6,237 bases of DNA, from NCBI GenBank assembly GCA_003661125.1, contig QMVO01000109.1, positions 1 through 6,237 on the forward strand, given 5' to 3'. The translations under genes and the position numbers were made by a program. The DNA is from Methanosarcinales archaeon. Its GTDB lineage: Archaea; Halobacteriota; Syntropharchaeia; Alkanophagales; Methanospirareceae. Shown here in pieces: positions 1-5,869 of the stretch. The stretch's first letter is position 1. Each line of letters opens with the position of its first letter. Below the pieces are notes generated by a model. That model searched no databases. It was not told the origin of the DNA and saw nothing but the letters and a program-made list of their open reading frames with translations.

Positions 1-1437
1 CAGACCATCAAACAATCAATGTTTAGCCTTCCTGGAATAATTGCCATGCTGGCAGGTATTCCTGTTTTTGAAAAGGCAACTAAAGACCTTATAGAAAAAA
101 GGGAAATAACATTACACCAGTTTTTAGCAGCCTCTACAATTTTGGGTCTTGCCTTAGGAGAGGCATTGACCTCTTTGGAGATAATCTGGGTAATGCGTTG
201 CAGTATGCTAGTTCAAGACTATATTACTGAGCGCTCTCGCAAAGAGATTAGAAAACTCTTGGAGATTTCTGAAAAACAGGTCTTTTTGGTAGTTGATGGG
301 GTAGAAGTTGAAATAGACCCTGAGAGATTGAAAAAAGGTGATGTTATTTCTGCTCATAGCCTTGAAAAGATTGCAGTCGATGGAGAAATTGTTTCTGGGA
401 AGGCCTTCATTGACGAGTCCTATATCACAGGAAGGGCTGTTCCTGTATTAAAAAAGACAGGAGACAAAGTCTTTGCTGGAACCATTGTAAAGGATGGAAA
501 AATTCATATAAAGGCAGAAAAAGTAGGTAAAGATACATATCTTTCCAGGATGCTTCAAATGATAGAAGATTCCCTTGAAGTCAAGGCACCGATTCAGACC
601 AAGGCAGATGAACTGGCTTCAAAATTGACTAAATTAGGTGGGACCTTTACATTAACCACCTTGCTATTGACCCAGAGCCTATATCGGGCACTAAGTGTAA
701 TGTTAGTGATGTCATGCCCTTGCGCTACCATACTGGCGGCATCAACTGCTATCAGTGCAGCAATCTCAAATGCTGCCAGGAAAAATATCTTAATCAAAGG
801 AGGAATTTACTTAGAAGAGCTTGGGAAATGTGATGTAATATACTTTGATAAAACAGGTACTATTACTATAGATGAACCTCAAGTAAAGACGGTTATACCT
901 TGTGTAAAGGACATCTCAAAAGAAGGGGTTTTGTCCTTGGCAGCTATGGCAGAGGCACACAGCCAGCACCCATTGGCATATGCCATTCAAAATAGCATTG
1001 ATAATAAAGGTTTTAATGCCCCAGCTCATACAAATTATGAAATCAAAAAAGGAGAAGGGGTAATTGCCAGGTTGAATCAATCTAAAATCATAGTGGGAAA
1101 TGAAAAACTCATGAGCCGTTATAAAATAGGCATTAAACCGTGGGAAAAACAGACAAAAATGCTTCTTGGTCAAGGAGAAACTGTAATATTTGTGGCTAAG
1201 GATAAAAAGCTCCTAGGAATCATGGGTATTTCCAATACAGTTCGCCCAGGCACTAAAGAGACGCTGGCGGCCTTGAGAAGGGATGGATTTTCTGAGATTA
1301 ACCTCATTACTGGAGACCACGAATTGATAGGTGGTAGAATTTCCAATGAATTAAATTTTGATGGTTATTATGCCTCCCTTTTACCCGATGAGAAGGCCAA
1401 TATAATTAAAAAGATTCAGGACAAAAAGAAAAAATAA
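1..1437 (+). CDS. CtpC-like P1B-type heavy-metal ATPase, first copy, N- and C-terminally incomplete (frameshifted)
   Basis: The frame is open from base 1. The first in-frame ATG (19) falls inside the membrane region when aligned with the intact ATPase at 2697-4877, so about 130 N-terminal residues should lie upstream of the window. Numbering from that Met: membrane segments near 1-18 and 33-62, actuator domain about 85-190, CPC metal-site motif at 233-235, phosphorylated Asp in DKTGT at 277, HP at 317-318 and TGDH at 431-434. The actuator loop reads TGR (Arg139, codon AGG at 433-435) where P-type ATPases have TGE; that Glu is needed for dephosphorylation. TGDN is also altered to TGDH. The frame ends at TAA 1435-1437, directly before the hinge motif GDGIND, which continues one frame back in the next entry. 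Alone, this piece lacks the hinge and the last two membrane helices and should not pump. It is a pseudogene, a recoded gene, or carries a homopolymer sequencing error. Family assignment is firm; metal specificity is unknown. Confidence 0.85.
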   Translation, partial: QTIKQSMFSLPGIIAMLAGIPVFEKATKDLIEKREITLHQFLAASTILGLALGEALTSLEIIWVMRCSMLVQDYITERSRKEIRKLLEISEKQVFLVVDGVEVEIDPERLKKGDVISAHSLEKIAVDGEIVSGKAFIDESYITGRAVPVLKKTGDKVFAGTIVKDGKIHIKAEKVGKDTYLSRMLQMIEDSLEVKAPIQTKADELASKLTKLGGTFTLTTLLLTQSLYRALSVMLVMSCPCATILAASTAISAAISNAARKNILIKGGIYLEELGKCDVIYFDKTGTITIDEPQVKTVIPCVKDISKEGVLSLAAMAEAHSQHPLAYAIQNSIDNKGFNAPAHTNYEIKKGEGVIARLNQSKIIVGNEKLMSRYKIGIKPWEKQTKMLLGQGETVIFVAKDKKLLGIMGISNTVRPGTKETLAALRRDGFSEINLITGDHELIGGRISNELNFDGYYASLLPDEKANIIKKIQDKKKK

Positions 1438-1442
1438 TTATG
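1417..1442 (+). other. Frame-break site in the first ATPase (A-rich slippery tract)
   Basis: The zero-frame codons are AAA AAG AAA AAA TAA (1423-1437). The run is A5-G-A6, followed at once by the stop. A one-base backward slip on the A6 (1429-1434), or one extra A, restores the ATPase frame into GDGIND. A Shine-Dalgarno-like CAGGA (1417-1421) ends 10 nt before the last AAA codon, a distance at which such elements stimulate -1 frameshifting in E. coli dnaX. No perfect X XXY YYZ heptamer is present: the two candidates are C AAA AAG and G AAA AAA. Programmed slippage, a true inactivating deletion and a homopolymer error are all compatible with the sequence. Confidence 0.55.
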
Positions 1443-1784
1443 GTAGGTGATGGTATAAATGATGCTCTTGCTCTAACCCATGCCGATGTAGGCATTGCCA
1501 TGGGGGCAGGCGGTTCAGAAGTAGCCATTGAGGCTGCAGATATAGCACTTGCATCTAATGAGATAGATAAAATTCCCTATTTGCGAAACCTTAGCAGAGA
1601 GACTATTAAAATCATTAACCAAAACTATGCATTGGCTGTAGGCTCAAATCTGGGAGGTGTTGTTCTTGGATTTTTTGGATGGCTTACACCATTTATGGCA
1701 GGCATCCTACATATTACCCACAGCCTTGGGGTACTTGCCAACTCTTCAAGGTTATTGAGTTATGAGGATAAAACAAAAAAATAG
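1440..1784 (+). CDS. C-terminal part of the first P1B ATPase, in the -1 frame
   Basis: This 114-residue stretch begins with the hinge motif MVGDGIND and continues with the end of the phosphorylation domain and two hydrophobic segments (about 63-84 and 86-104), closing with LANSSRLLSY. It is collinear with residues 609 to about 716 of the downstream intact ATPase. Its frame is open from 1392, so it overlaps the upstream piece and can be joined by a -1 shift anywhere in 1392-1437; at the A6 tract this gives KKKK-II-MVGDG. The ATG at 1440 lies 2 nt after the TAA and has no convincing ribosome site, so independent translation is doubtful. In the last helix the sequence is LHITHS where the intact copy has LHNSIT, so the Asn after His, conserved in the CtpC-like proteins I recall, is missing. 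It is best read as the 3' part of one ATPase gene spanning 1-1784. Confidence 0.8.
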   Translation: MVGDGINDALALTHADVGIAMGAGGSEVAIEAADIALASNEIDKIPYLRNLSRETIKIINQNYALAVGSNLGGVVLGFFGWLTPFMAGILHITHSLGVLANSSRLLSYEDKTKK

Positions 1785-1791
1785 AGTAAAA

Positions 1792-1807
1792 TATTCTTAT
1801 AAGAATA
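1792..1807. promoter_or_regulatory. 16-bp perfect palindrome, possible operator
   Basis: TATTCTTATAAGAATA is a perfect inverted repeat with no spacer. It starts 8 bases after the first ATPase stop and lies 30 bases before a TTGACA box. A dimeric metalloregulator of the ArsR/SmtB, Fur or MntR type could bind such a site, but it matches no consensus I can name. As RNA it would fold only into a weak 6-bp AU-rich stem, and the T-rich tract (from about 1813) starts several bases later, so a terminator is less likely. The role is inferred. Confidence 0.3.
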
Positions 1808-1836
1808 ACAGATTTTCTTTTTTAAACTTTTGTTCT

Positions 1837-1866
1837 TTGACAACTAACGGTATTATTTTGTATCAA
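1837..1866 (+). promoter_or_regulatory. Candidate sigma70-type promoter for the zinc-ribbon gene
   Basis: A perfect -35 box TTGACA (1837-1842) is followed after 18 bases by TATCAA (1861-1866), a 4-of-6 match to the -10 consensus. Transcription would begin near 1873. That leaves a leader of about 18 bases before the ATG at 1891 and almost none before the ATG at 1876. The region is AT-rich, so a chance match is possible. Confidence 0.4.
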
Positions 1867-1890
1867 TTAAATAATATGAGAAAACGAGAT

Positions 1891-2076
1891 ATGGCACAAG
1901 ATAAAAATACAAAAAAGGGCAAGGTTTCGGGATTTGCTTGGAAAGTGGGCTTGGGTAAAGGAGGGGATTGTATCTGCCCAAAATGTGGTAAAATTGTTCC
2001 ACATAAAAAGGGAGTTCCTTGCACTGAGATAAAATGTCCTGATTGTGGCATCCCTATGGCGCGGAAGCTACCTTAG
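1891..2076 (+). CDS. Small zinc-ribbon protein (61 aa)
   Basis: The protein has a Lys-rich N-terminus and a glycine-containing linker. It then carries two cysteine knuckles: CICPKCG (about residues 27-33) and PCTEIKCPDCG (about 43-53), separated by a His-containing segment IVPHKKGVPC. The six cysteines suit a structural zinc ribbon or an iron/zinc site. Similar 'CPKCG...PH.RGVPC..(I/V)KCP.CG' proteins are common hypothetical proteins in anaerobes; I know of no proven function. The frame is open back to 1762, but the upstream part overlaps the ATPase end and looks non-coding. The ATG at 1891 is preferred over 1876 because it suits the candidate promoter and gives a typical soluble N-terminus; neither ATG has a strong ribosome site. 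Its place between two metal ATPases suggests a metal-sensing, metal-buffering or scaffold role, which is inference. Confidence 0.7.
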   Translation: MAQDKNTKKGKVSGFAWKVGLGKGGDCICPKCGKIVPHKKGVPCTEIKCPDCGIPMARKLP

Positions 2077-2152
2077 TGCCCATTACTTGGTCAAATCGGG
2101 AAGTGGTAAATGATTAAATGGTTTGACTATTTAACTAATTTAAGTTTAGCAG

Positions 2153-2668
2153 ATGGGATTAATTGAAGAAATAAAGGATATTTTACCCTATATCAGGATT
2201 GCACATCATATCCCAGGGCGTATTCGATTAAAGCTAGATATGGATGTATTAAAAAAACTTCCATTAAGCGAGCTCAATGGGAAATTGAAAGGTATTAAAG
2301 GAATTGAAAATATAAGGATTAACCCCTTAGCGCGGTCTGTAATCATCCATTACAATCCAAAGACCTTTCCAATATCACAGATTGAAAAATTCATCTCAGC
2401 CTCTGGCGATAGTGCACCTAGTACATTACTAAAGCTATTTGAGCGCCTATCAAATGTTGATTTTGAAACCGAGTTGACTAAGGTAAAAAACTCATTTTCT
2501 CAAGACAATCCAAAGGTTGTGAAATCACTAAAGGCTATGAAAAACTTATTAGAAAGCGATAACAGCCCTGAAACCATAAGACAGGCCTTAAATGCCCTTT
2601 TCCCTGAGTTACCACCTTCTACCAGGTCTGCTATTGTAAATTTGTATGAGCGTTTTGTTGTTAAATGA
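2153..2668 (+). CDS. Stand-alone HMA_2-like domain protein (171 aa)
   Basis: Residues about 14-80 form a ferredoxin-like HMA_2-type module with the signature HHIPGRIRLKL (18-28). This is the same signature that opens the downstream ATPase (HQIPGRIRIKV). The module lacks the CxxC metal site of classical HMA domains. The remaining residues (about 85-171) are predicted helical and soluble, with no membrane segment. I do not recognise that half. The ATG at 2153 is the only sensible start: an in-frame TAG lies six bases upstream, and no good Shine-Dalgarno sequence precedes it. The stop is 28 bases before the intact ATPase start, so the two genes are very probably co-transcribed. A likely role is a cytosolic partner or regulator that mimics or docks with the N-domain of the ATPase; a metallochaperone is less likely without cysteines. 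The role is inferred. Confidence 0.75.
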   Translation: MGLIEEIKDILPYIRIAHHIPGRIRLKLDMDVLKKLPLSELNGKLKGIKGIENIRINPLARSVIIHYNPKTFPISQIEKFISASGDSAPSTLLKLFERLSNVDFETELTKVKNSFSQDNPKVVKSLKAMKNLLESDNSPETIRQALNALFPELPPSTRSAIVNLYERFVVK

Positions 2669-2696
2669 TATTTATTAACCATTTAGCGAGTTTGGG

Positions 2697-4877
2697 ATGA
2701 AAGACTTTGAAATTGTGCACCAAATACCAGGAAGGATAAGGATTAAGGTGCCTTCTATAAGATGGCTCCCTAAAGATGCTGAGGCTCTAGGGAAAAAGGC
2801 AAAGTTAATTGGCTGGGTAGAAGGTTGCACGGTAAATTTTTGCAGCGCTTCTCTCATAATTACCTTTAAGAGTGAGCCTGATGTTAATGAACTTAAAGAT
2901 GTAATATGCGATTTTCTTAAAATAGATAAAAGGCATGCAGTTGGAAATCCAAAAGGTAATAATACCTTCACATATCAGAAAGAAGAGCATGTCCCTTTAC
3001 CAATTTTAATTGTTACTGGAATTATCCTTATAGCTTCCTGGTTTTATCGGTTACTTTGGGGTAAGGGGGTTACTAAACCATTTGGGCCTTCTAGATTCTT
3101 GAATTTACCAGCACTTGCAACTATTGTCCTTGGATACCCCATTTTAAAACAGGGTCTTAGAGAATTTTTAGAAACGGAAAAACTGAATATGGAGCTCCTG
3201 GTATGTATAGCCTCTACAGTCTCATTGATATTTGGAGAGGCCCTTACGGCCTTTGTAGTAATGTGGCTGATGAACCTCTCGGCATATTTGGAAAACAAAG
3301 TAGCAGAGAAAACCCGTATAGCCATACGAAACATACTTAAAGTAGATAAGAAAAAGGTATGGAAGGTAATGGATGATGGTGCTGAAATAGAAATTGATGT
3401 TGAGGATTTGCAGGTAGGAGAAAAAATTATACTTAAAACAGGGGATTCAATTCCCATTGATGGAGAAACTATTGAAGGCTATGCACTTGTTGATGAGTCA
3501 CCCATGACAGGAGAATCCATTCCTGTATATAAGAGTGTAGGAGACAAAGTGCTTGCTGGGACTCGTGTTAGTCAAGGAAAGATTATCGTTAGGGTTGAGC
3601 ATGTAGGTGAGGATACCAGGATGGGTTCTATAATTAAGATGATTGAAAAAGCGCCGGAAAAAGCGCCTATTCAACTGTCAGCAGAACGTTTTTCAGAGAT
3701 TGTACCCCCTATATCCCTGGCACTGGCCTTGCTTACATTTTTACTTACCCGCAACATTGCTAAGACTATGAGCATGTTGATTATTGTTTGCCCCTGTGCC
3801 GTGACCCTCTCTACGCCTGCAGCACTTACTGCTGCTATGGGAAATGCGGTCAGCAATGGAATTCTTATTAAGGGTGGGGCTTACCTTGAGGCCTCAGGGG
3901 ATATTGATGCCTTAGCCCTTGATAAAACCGGTACATTGACTCAGGGGACACCACGTGTTAGTAGAGTCATTTCTACCAATCCTGAAATAAGTCCACATGA
4001 GGTATTCAAAATGGCGGCCCCTGCCCAATTGCATTCTACACACCCTTTTTCACAAGCACTCATCCAAAAGATAAGGGAATGTGAAATTGAAGTTCCGCCT
4101 TATGAAAAGACAGAATTGATTATTGGCGGTGGCATGAAGGCCATAGTTGATGGAAGTGAAGTCTTGGTAGGAAGTCATCGGTTTATGGAGGACTTTAAAA
4201 TCGAGCATGAGGCGGGACATGAACCAGAAGAATTTATGAAACAGCGTGGAGAAAATGTCCTGTTTGTTGCTAAAGATGGTGCCTTAATTGGTCTGATTGG
4301 CATTAAAGATGAGCTCAGAAAAGGGACAGAGCGAGTGCTCAGAAGGCTGCGGGAACTGGGAATAAAAAAGATTGTTATGCTTACTGGGGACAATGAGAAA
4401 AATACAAAGACCATTACAAGGAGCTTAGACTTTGACGAGATTCATTGGGAGATGTCACCAGAGGATAAGGCAAATTACATTAGGGAATTTAAAAAGAAAA
4501 ACCCCGATTTAAAAATCGCCATGGTTGGGGATGGAATCAATGATACAGCAGCATTTTCATATGCAGACCTTAGTTTTTCTATGGGTAGCCGTGCCTCCCA
4601 TGCAGCAATAGAGCATGCAGATATTGTATTGAATAAAGAAGATATTGCACTGGTGCTTCAAGTTGTGGATTTGGGGCAAAAGACTGTAGAGACAATCAAG
4701 GAAAATTATAGATTTTCTATTATTCTAAACCTGTTAGGTGTGCTCTTGGCTTCTATTGGGCTGATTTCACCACTTACTGGTGCTCTTTTGCACAATTCTA
4801 TTACTGTATATGTAGTGGGTAACTCTAGTAAACTTTTGTTTTACAAGACAAAAATAAATAAAAAACAAGGAGGTTAG
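2697..4877 (+). CDS. Intact CtpC-like P1B-type heavy-metal-translocating ATPase (726 aa)
   Basis: This is an integral membrane pump coupling ATP hydrolysis to transition-metal transport. Domains in order: HMA_2-like N-domain (1-75, HQIPGRIRIKV at 8-18, no CxxC); membrane segments near 101-121, 135-150 and 165-197; actuator domain about 205-325 with TGES at 271-274; membrane segments about 337-352 and 357-378 with CPC at 365-367; phosphorylation/nucleotide domain with the phosphorylated Asp409 in DKTGT, HP at 449-450, TGDN at 563-566 and GDGIND at 611-616; last two helices about 672-692 and 694-712 with HN at 699-700 and NSS at 709-711. All catalytic motifs are present. From memory, the short loop before CPC and the LHN...NSS ending most resemble mycobacterial CtpC (Mn2+/Zn2+), but the metal cannot be set from sequence alone. 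Its last codons contain the ribosome site of the next gene, so the two are translationally coupled. It is a paralogue of the broken ATPase at 1-1784. Confidence 0.95.
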   Translation: MKDFEIVHQIPGRIRIKVPSIRWLPKDAEALGKKAKLIGWVEGCTVNFCSASLIITFKSEPDVNELKDVICDFLKIDKRHAVGNPKGNNTFTYQKEEHVPLPILIVTGIILIASWFYRLLWGKGVTKPFGPSRFLNLPALATIVLGYPILKQGLREFLETEKLNMELLVCIASTVSLIFGEALTAFVVMWLMNLSAYLENKVAEKTRIAIRNILKVDKKKVWKVMDDGAEIEIDVEDLQVGEKIILKTGDSIPIDGETIEGYALVDESPMTGESIPVYKSVGDKVLAGTRVSQGKIIVRVEHVGEDTRMGSIIKMIEKAPEKAPIQLSAERFSEIVPPISLALALLTFLLTRNIAKTMSMLIIVCPCAVTLSTPAALTAAMGNAVSNGILIKGGAYLEASGDIDALALDKTGTLTQGTPRVSRVISTNPEISPHEVFKMAAPAQLHSTHPFSQALIQKIRECEIEVPPYEKTELIIGGGMKAIVDGSEVLVGSHRFMEDFKIEHEAGHEPEEFMKQRGENVLFVAKDGALIGLIGIKDELRKGTERVLRRLRELGIKKIVMLTGDNEKNTKTITRSLDFDEIHWEMSPEDKANYIREFKKKNPDLKIAMVGDGINDTAAFSYADLSFSMGSRASHAAIEHADIVLNKEDIALVLQVVDLGQKTVETIKENYRFSIILNLLGVLLASIGLISPLTGALLHNSITVYVVGNSSKLLFYKTKINKKQGG
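4867..4874 (+). promoter_or_regulatory. Near-perfect Shine-Dalgarno site inside the ATPase 3' end
   Basis: AAGGAGGT encodes part of the ATPase C-terminus (QGG) and abuts its TAG stop. It sits five bases before the ATG at 4880. This favours coupled and strong translation of the 183-residue membrane protein and decides its start. Confidence 0.85.
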
Positions 4878-4879
4878 AA

Positions 4880-5431
4880 ATGGAAGAAAAGAAGGCAAAT
4901 GACAAATGTGAAGGTAAAGAGGCTATGAATCCGACAGGAGGACAGTCAACAGGAAATCCAACAGGAGGGCAACCAATGACGCCTCCGATGGCGCACCCTG
5001 GCTTTGCATACCCAGGATATTTTGGTGGCCCACCTATGGCTTATGGTCAACCAAGTGGCAATGCTCCTGGCTATGCTGATCCAGCAGGTGGACATTCACA
5101 TACTGCACCTGGTCCTCAGTATCCAAAATATGAAGAACATAAGTACGGACCAGAGGAGGGACCGGGTCCACTTGCAGGTCCAACAGAAAGGCATGCACCT
5201 GCTCCTGCAGGTATCACGGACTCTGTGCGCAGGTTCTTGGGCATTGACGACAGCCAGCTCTGGAAGGGTATATTAATTGGTGCTGGCATAGCTATGCTAT
5301 TGACAAGTAAGACAGTTCAGAAAACTATTATGAAGGTGGGTTATAAGGCCTATCGTGCTGCAGAAAGTGGGGTAGAAGAAATAAAAGAGAAGGCTGCTGA
5401 TATCAAGGCTGAATTAGAACAAGAAAAATAA
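4880..5431 (+). CDS. Pro/Gly-rich single-span membrane protein with PacL-like helical tail (183 aa)
   Basis: Residues 1-110 are low-complexity and disordered, rich in Pro, Gly, His, Tyr and Met. They include two copies of NPTGGQ (DNA 4928-4945 and 4955-4972), MTPPMAHPG, and GHSH at 71-74. Residues about 127-143 form one hydrophobic span (KGILIGAGIAMLLTS). A charged amphipathic tail follows (KAYRAAESGVEEIKEK... to residue 183). The TM-plus-tail part is paralogous to the next gene. The architecture recalls DUF5132/YtxH-like proteins and, in context, the PacL (DUF1490) proteins that accompany CtpC-type ATPases in mycobacteria; homology to PacL is not established. The start is set by the strong ribosome site overlapping the ATPase stop. 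A likely role is a membrane partner of the ATPase, with the N-terminal His/Met/Tyr region possibly binding metal or phase-separating; this is inference. Confidence 0.85.
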   Translation: MEEKKANDKCEGKEAMNPTGGQSTGNPTGGQPMTPPMAHPGFAYPGYFGGPPMAYGQPSGNAPGYADPAGGHSHTAPGPQYPKYEEHKYGPEEGPGPLAGPTERHAPAPAGITDSVRRFLGIDDSQLWKGILIGAGIAMLLTSKTVQKTIMKVGYKAYRAAESGVEEIKEKAADIKAELEQEK

Positions 5432-5439
5432 ACTTACAA

Positions 5440-5468
5440 TAGATGCCCTAGTCTTTCTAAGGCATCTA
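5440..5468 (+). other. Intergenic RNA hairpin between the two paralogous small genes
   Basis: TAGATGCC (5440-5447) pairs with GGCATCTA (5461-5468). After one C/A mismatch, TAG (5449-5451) pairs with CTA (5457-5459), closing on a TCTTT loop. It starts nine bases after the 183-aa gene's stop and ends five bases before the ribosome site of the next gene. It is followed by ATAAAAAGGAGG rather than a T-run, so it is not a standard intrinsic terminator. An RNA stability or processing element is more likely. Confidence 0.6.
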
Positions 5469-5483
5469 TAAAAAGGAGGAGAG

Positions 5484-5672
5484 ATGTTTTGGCCCGGTGT
5501 TTTAATTGGTATGGGTATAGTTATATTATTAAAAAATGAAACATTTCAAAAGGCGGTTATGAAGACCGGGATGAAGGCCTATCGTGCTGCAGAAAGTGGA
5601 ATAGAAGAAGTAAAAGAGAAGCTTTCCAAAATTGAATCTGAATTAGAAAAAGAGGAGAAGCCTGCTAAATAA
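5484..5672 (+). CDS. Small single-span membrane protein, PacL-like (62 aa)
   Basis: An N-terminal hydrophobic span (residues 2-16, FWPGVLIGMGIVILL) is followed by an amphipathic charged helix containing KAYRAAESGIEEVKEK and ending Lys/Glu-rich. It matches the last ~57 residues of the preceding 183-aa protein and lacks that protein's Pro/Gly-rich N-terminus. A 26-bp block (5574-5599) is identical to 5345-5370 of the preceding gene. AAGGAGGA (5473-5480), three bases before the ATG, is a strong ribosome site and fixes the start. The protein would be inserted with a very short N-terminus and a long soluble tail. A likely role is a membrane accessory to the ATPase, able to oligomerise with the 183-aa paralogue; this is inferred from context. 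Confidence 0.85.
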   Translation: MFWPGVLIGMGIVILLKNETFQKAVMKTGMKAYRAAESGIEEVKEKLSKIESELEKEEKPAK

Positions 5673-5680
5673 AATATTAT

Positions 5681-5686
5681 GGAGGT
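5681..5686 (+). promoter_or_regulatory. Shine-Dalgarno site of the 51-aa microprotein gene
   Basis: GGAGGT lies four bases before the ATG at 5691 and eight bases after the stop of the 62-aa gene. It is the main support for calling the following short frame a real gene. Confidence 0.8.
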
Positions 5687-5690
5687 AAAA

Positions 5691-5846
5691 ATGTTAAGGG
5701 CTTTAATTTTACCGGCTATTGGTGTAATATCTTTTTTCTTAGGGAGGGCTTCTAAGACCTATAAGGTAGAAATAGTTGAAGAAAAGGCTGAACAAAAAAA
5801 ACAAACCAAACAAAAGAAGCCTTCTGAAGCTGCAGCAACACATTAA
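5691..5846 (+). CDS. Membrane microprotein with LPxIGV...FLGR signature (51 aa)
   Basis: The translation starts MLRALILPAIGVISFFLGRA and ends at TAA 5844-5846. Residues 4-17 form one hydrophobic span. A basic Arg/Lys segment follows (GRASKTYK, 18-25), then a Glu/Lys/Gln-rich soluble tail ending in AAATH. It is paralogous to the next gene: both share LP-x-IGV, FLGR, S and YK in the same order. The perfect ribosome site and the conserved pair argue for a true gene despite its length. I do not recognise the family. The position suggests another subunit or assembly factor of the ATPase complex; this is inferred. Confidence 0.75.
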   Translation: MLRALILPAIGVISFFLGRASKTYKVEIVEEKAEQKKQTKQKKPSEAAATH

Positions 5847-5858
5847 TACTATAATTAT

Positions 5859-5865
5859 GGGAGGG
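5859..5865 (+). promoter_or_regulatory. Shine-Dalgarno site of the 40-aa microprotein gene
   Basis: GGGAGGG lies four bases before the ATG at 5870, in the 23-base gap after the 51-aa gene. It supports translation of the last gene of the series. Confidence 0.7.
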
Positions 5866-5869
5866 AAAA

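Noticed and set aside
1762..1890. N-terminal extension of the zinc-ribbon frame back to 1762
   Set aside because: It overlaps the first ATPase end, covers the palindrome and promoter-like boxes, and encodes a non-conserved-looking Asn/Lys/Phe-rich stretch with no ribosome site.
2123..2150. TTGACT box as a promoter for the HMA_2 gene
   Set aside because: No acceptable -10 box lies at 16-18 bp; the best candidate (TTTAGC) is poor.
3044..3457. 137-codon minus-strand open frame inside the intact ATPase
   Set aside because: It lies wholly antisense to a clear ATPase coding region, is Ser/Phe-rich as expected of an antisense shadow, and has no recognisable motif.
5004..5276. 90-codon plus-strand frame overlapping the 183-aa gene
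   Set aside because: It is an alternative frame of the Pro/Gly-rich repeat region, has no ribosome site, and gives a Gln/His/Leu-rich product with no domain.
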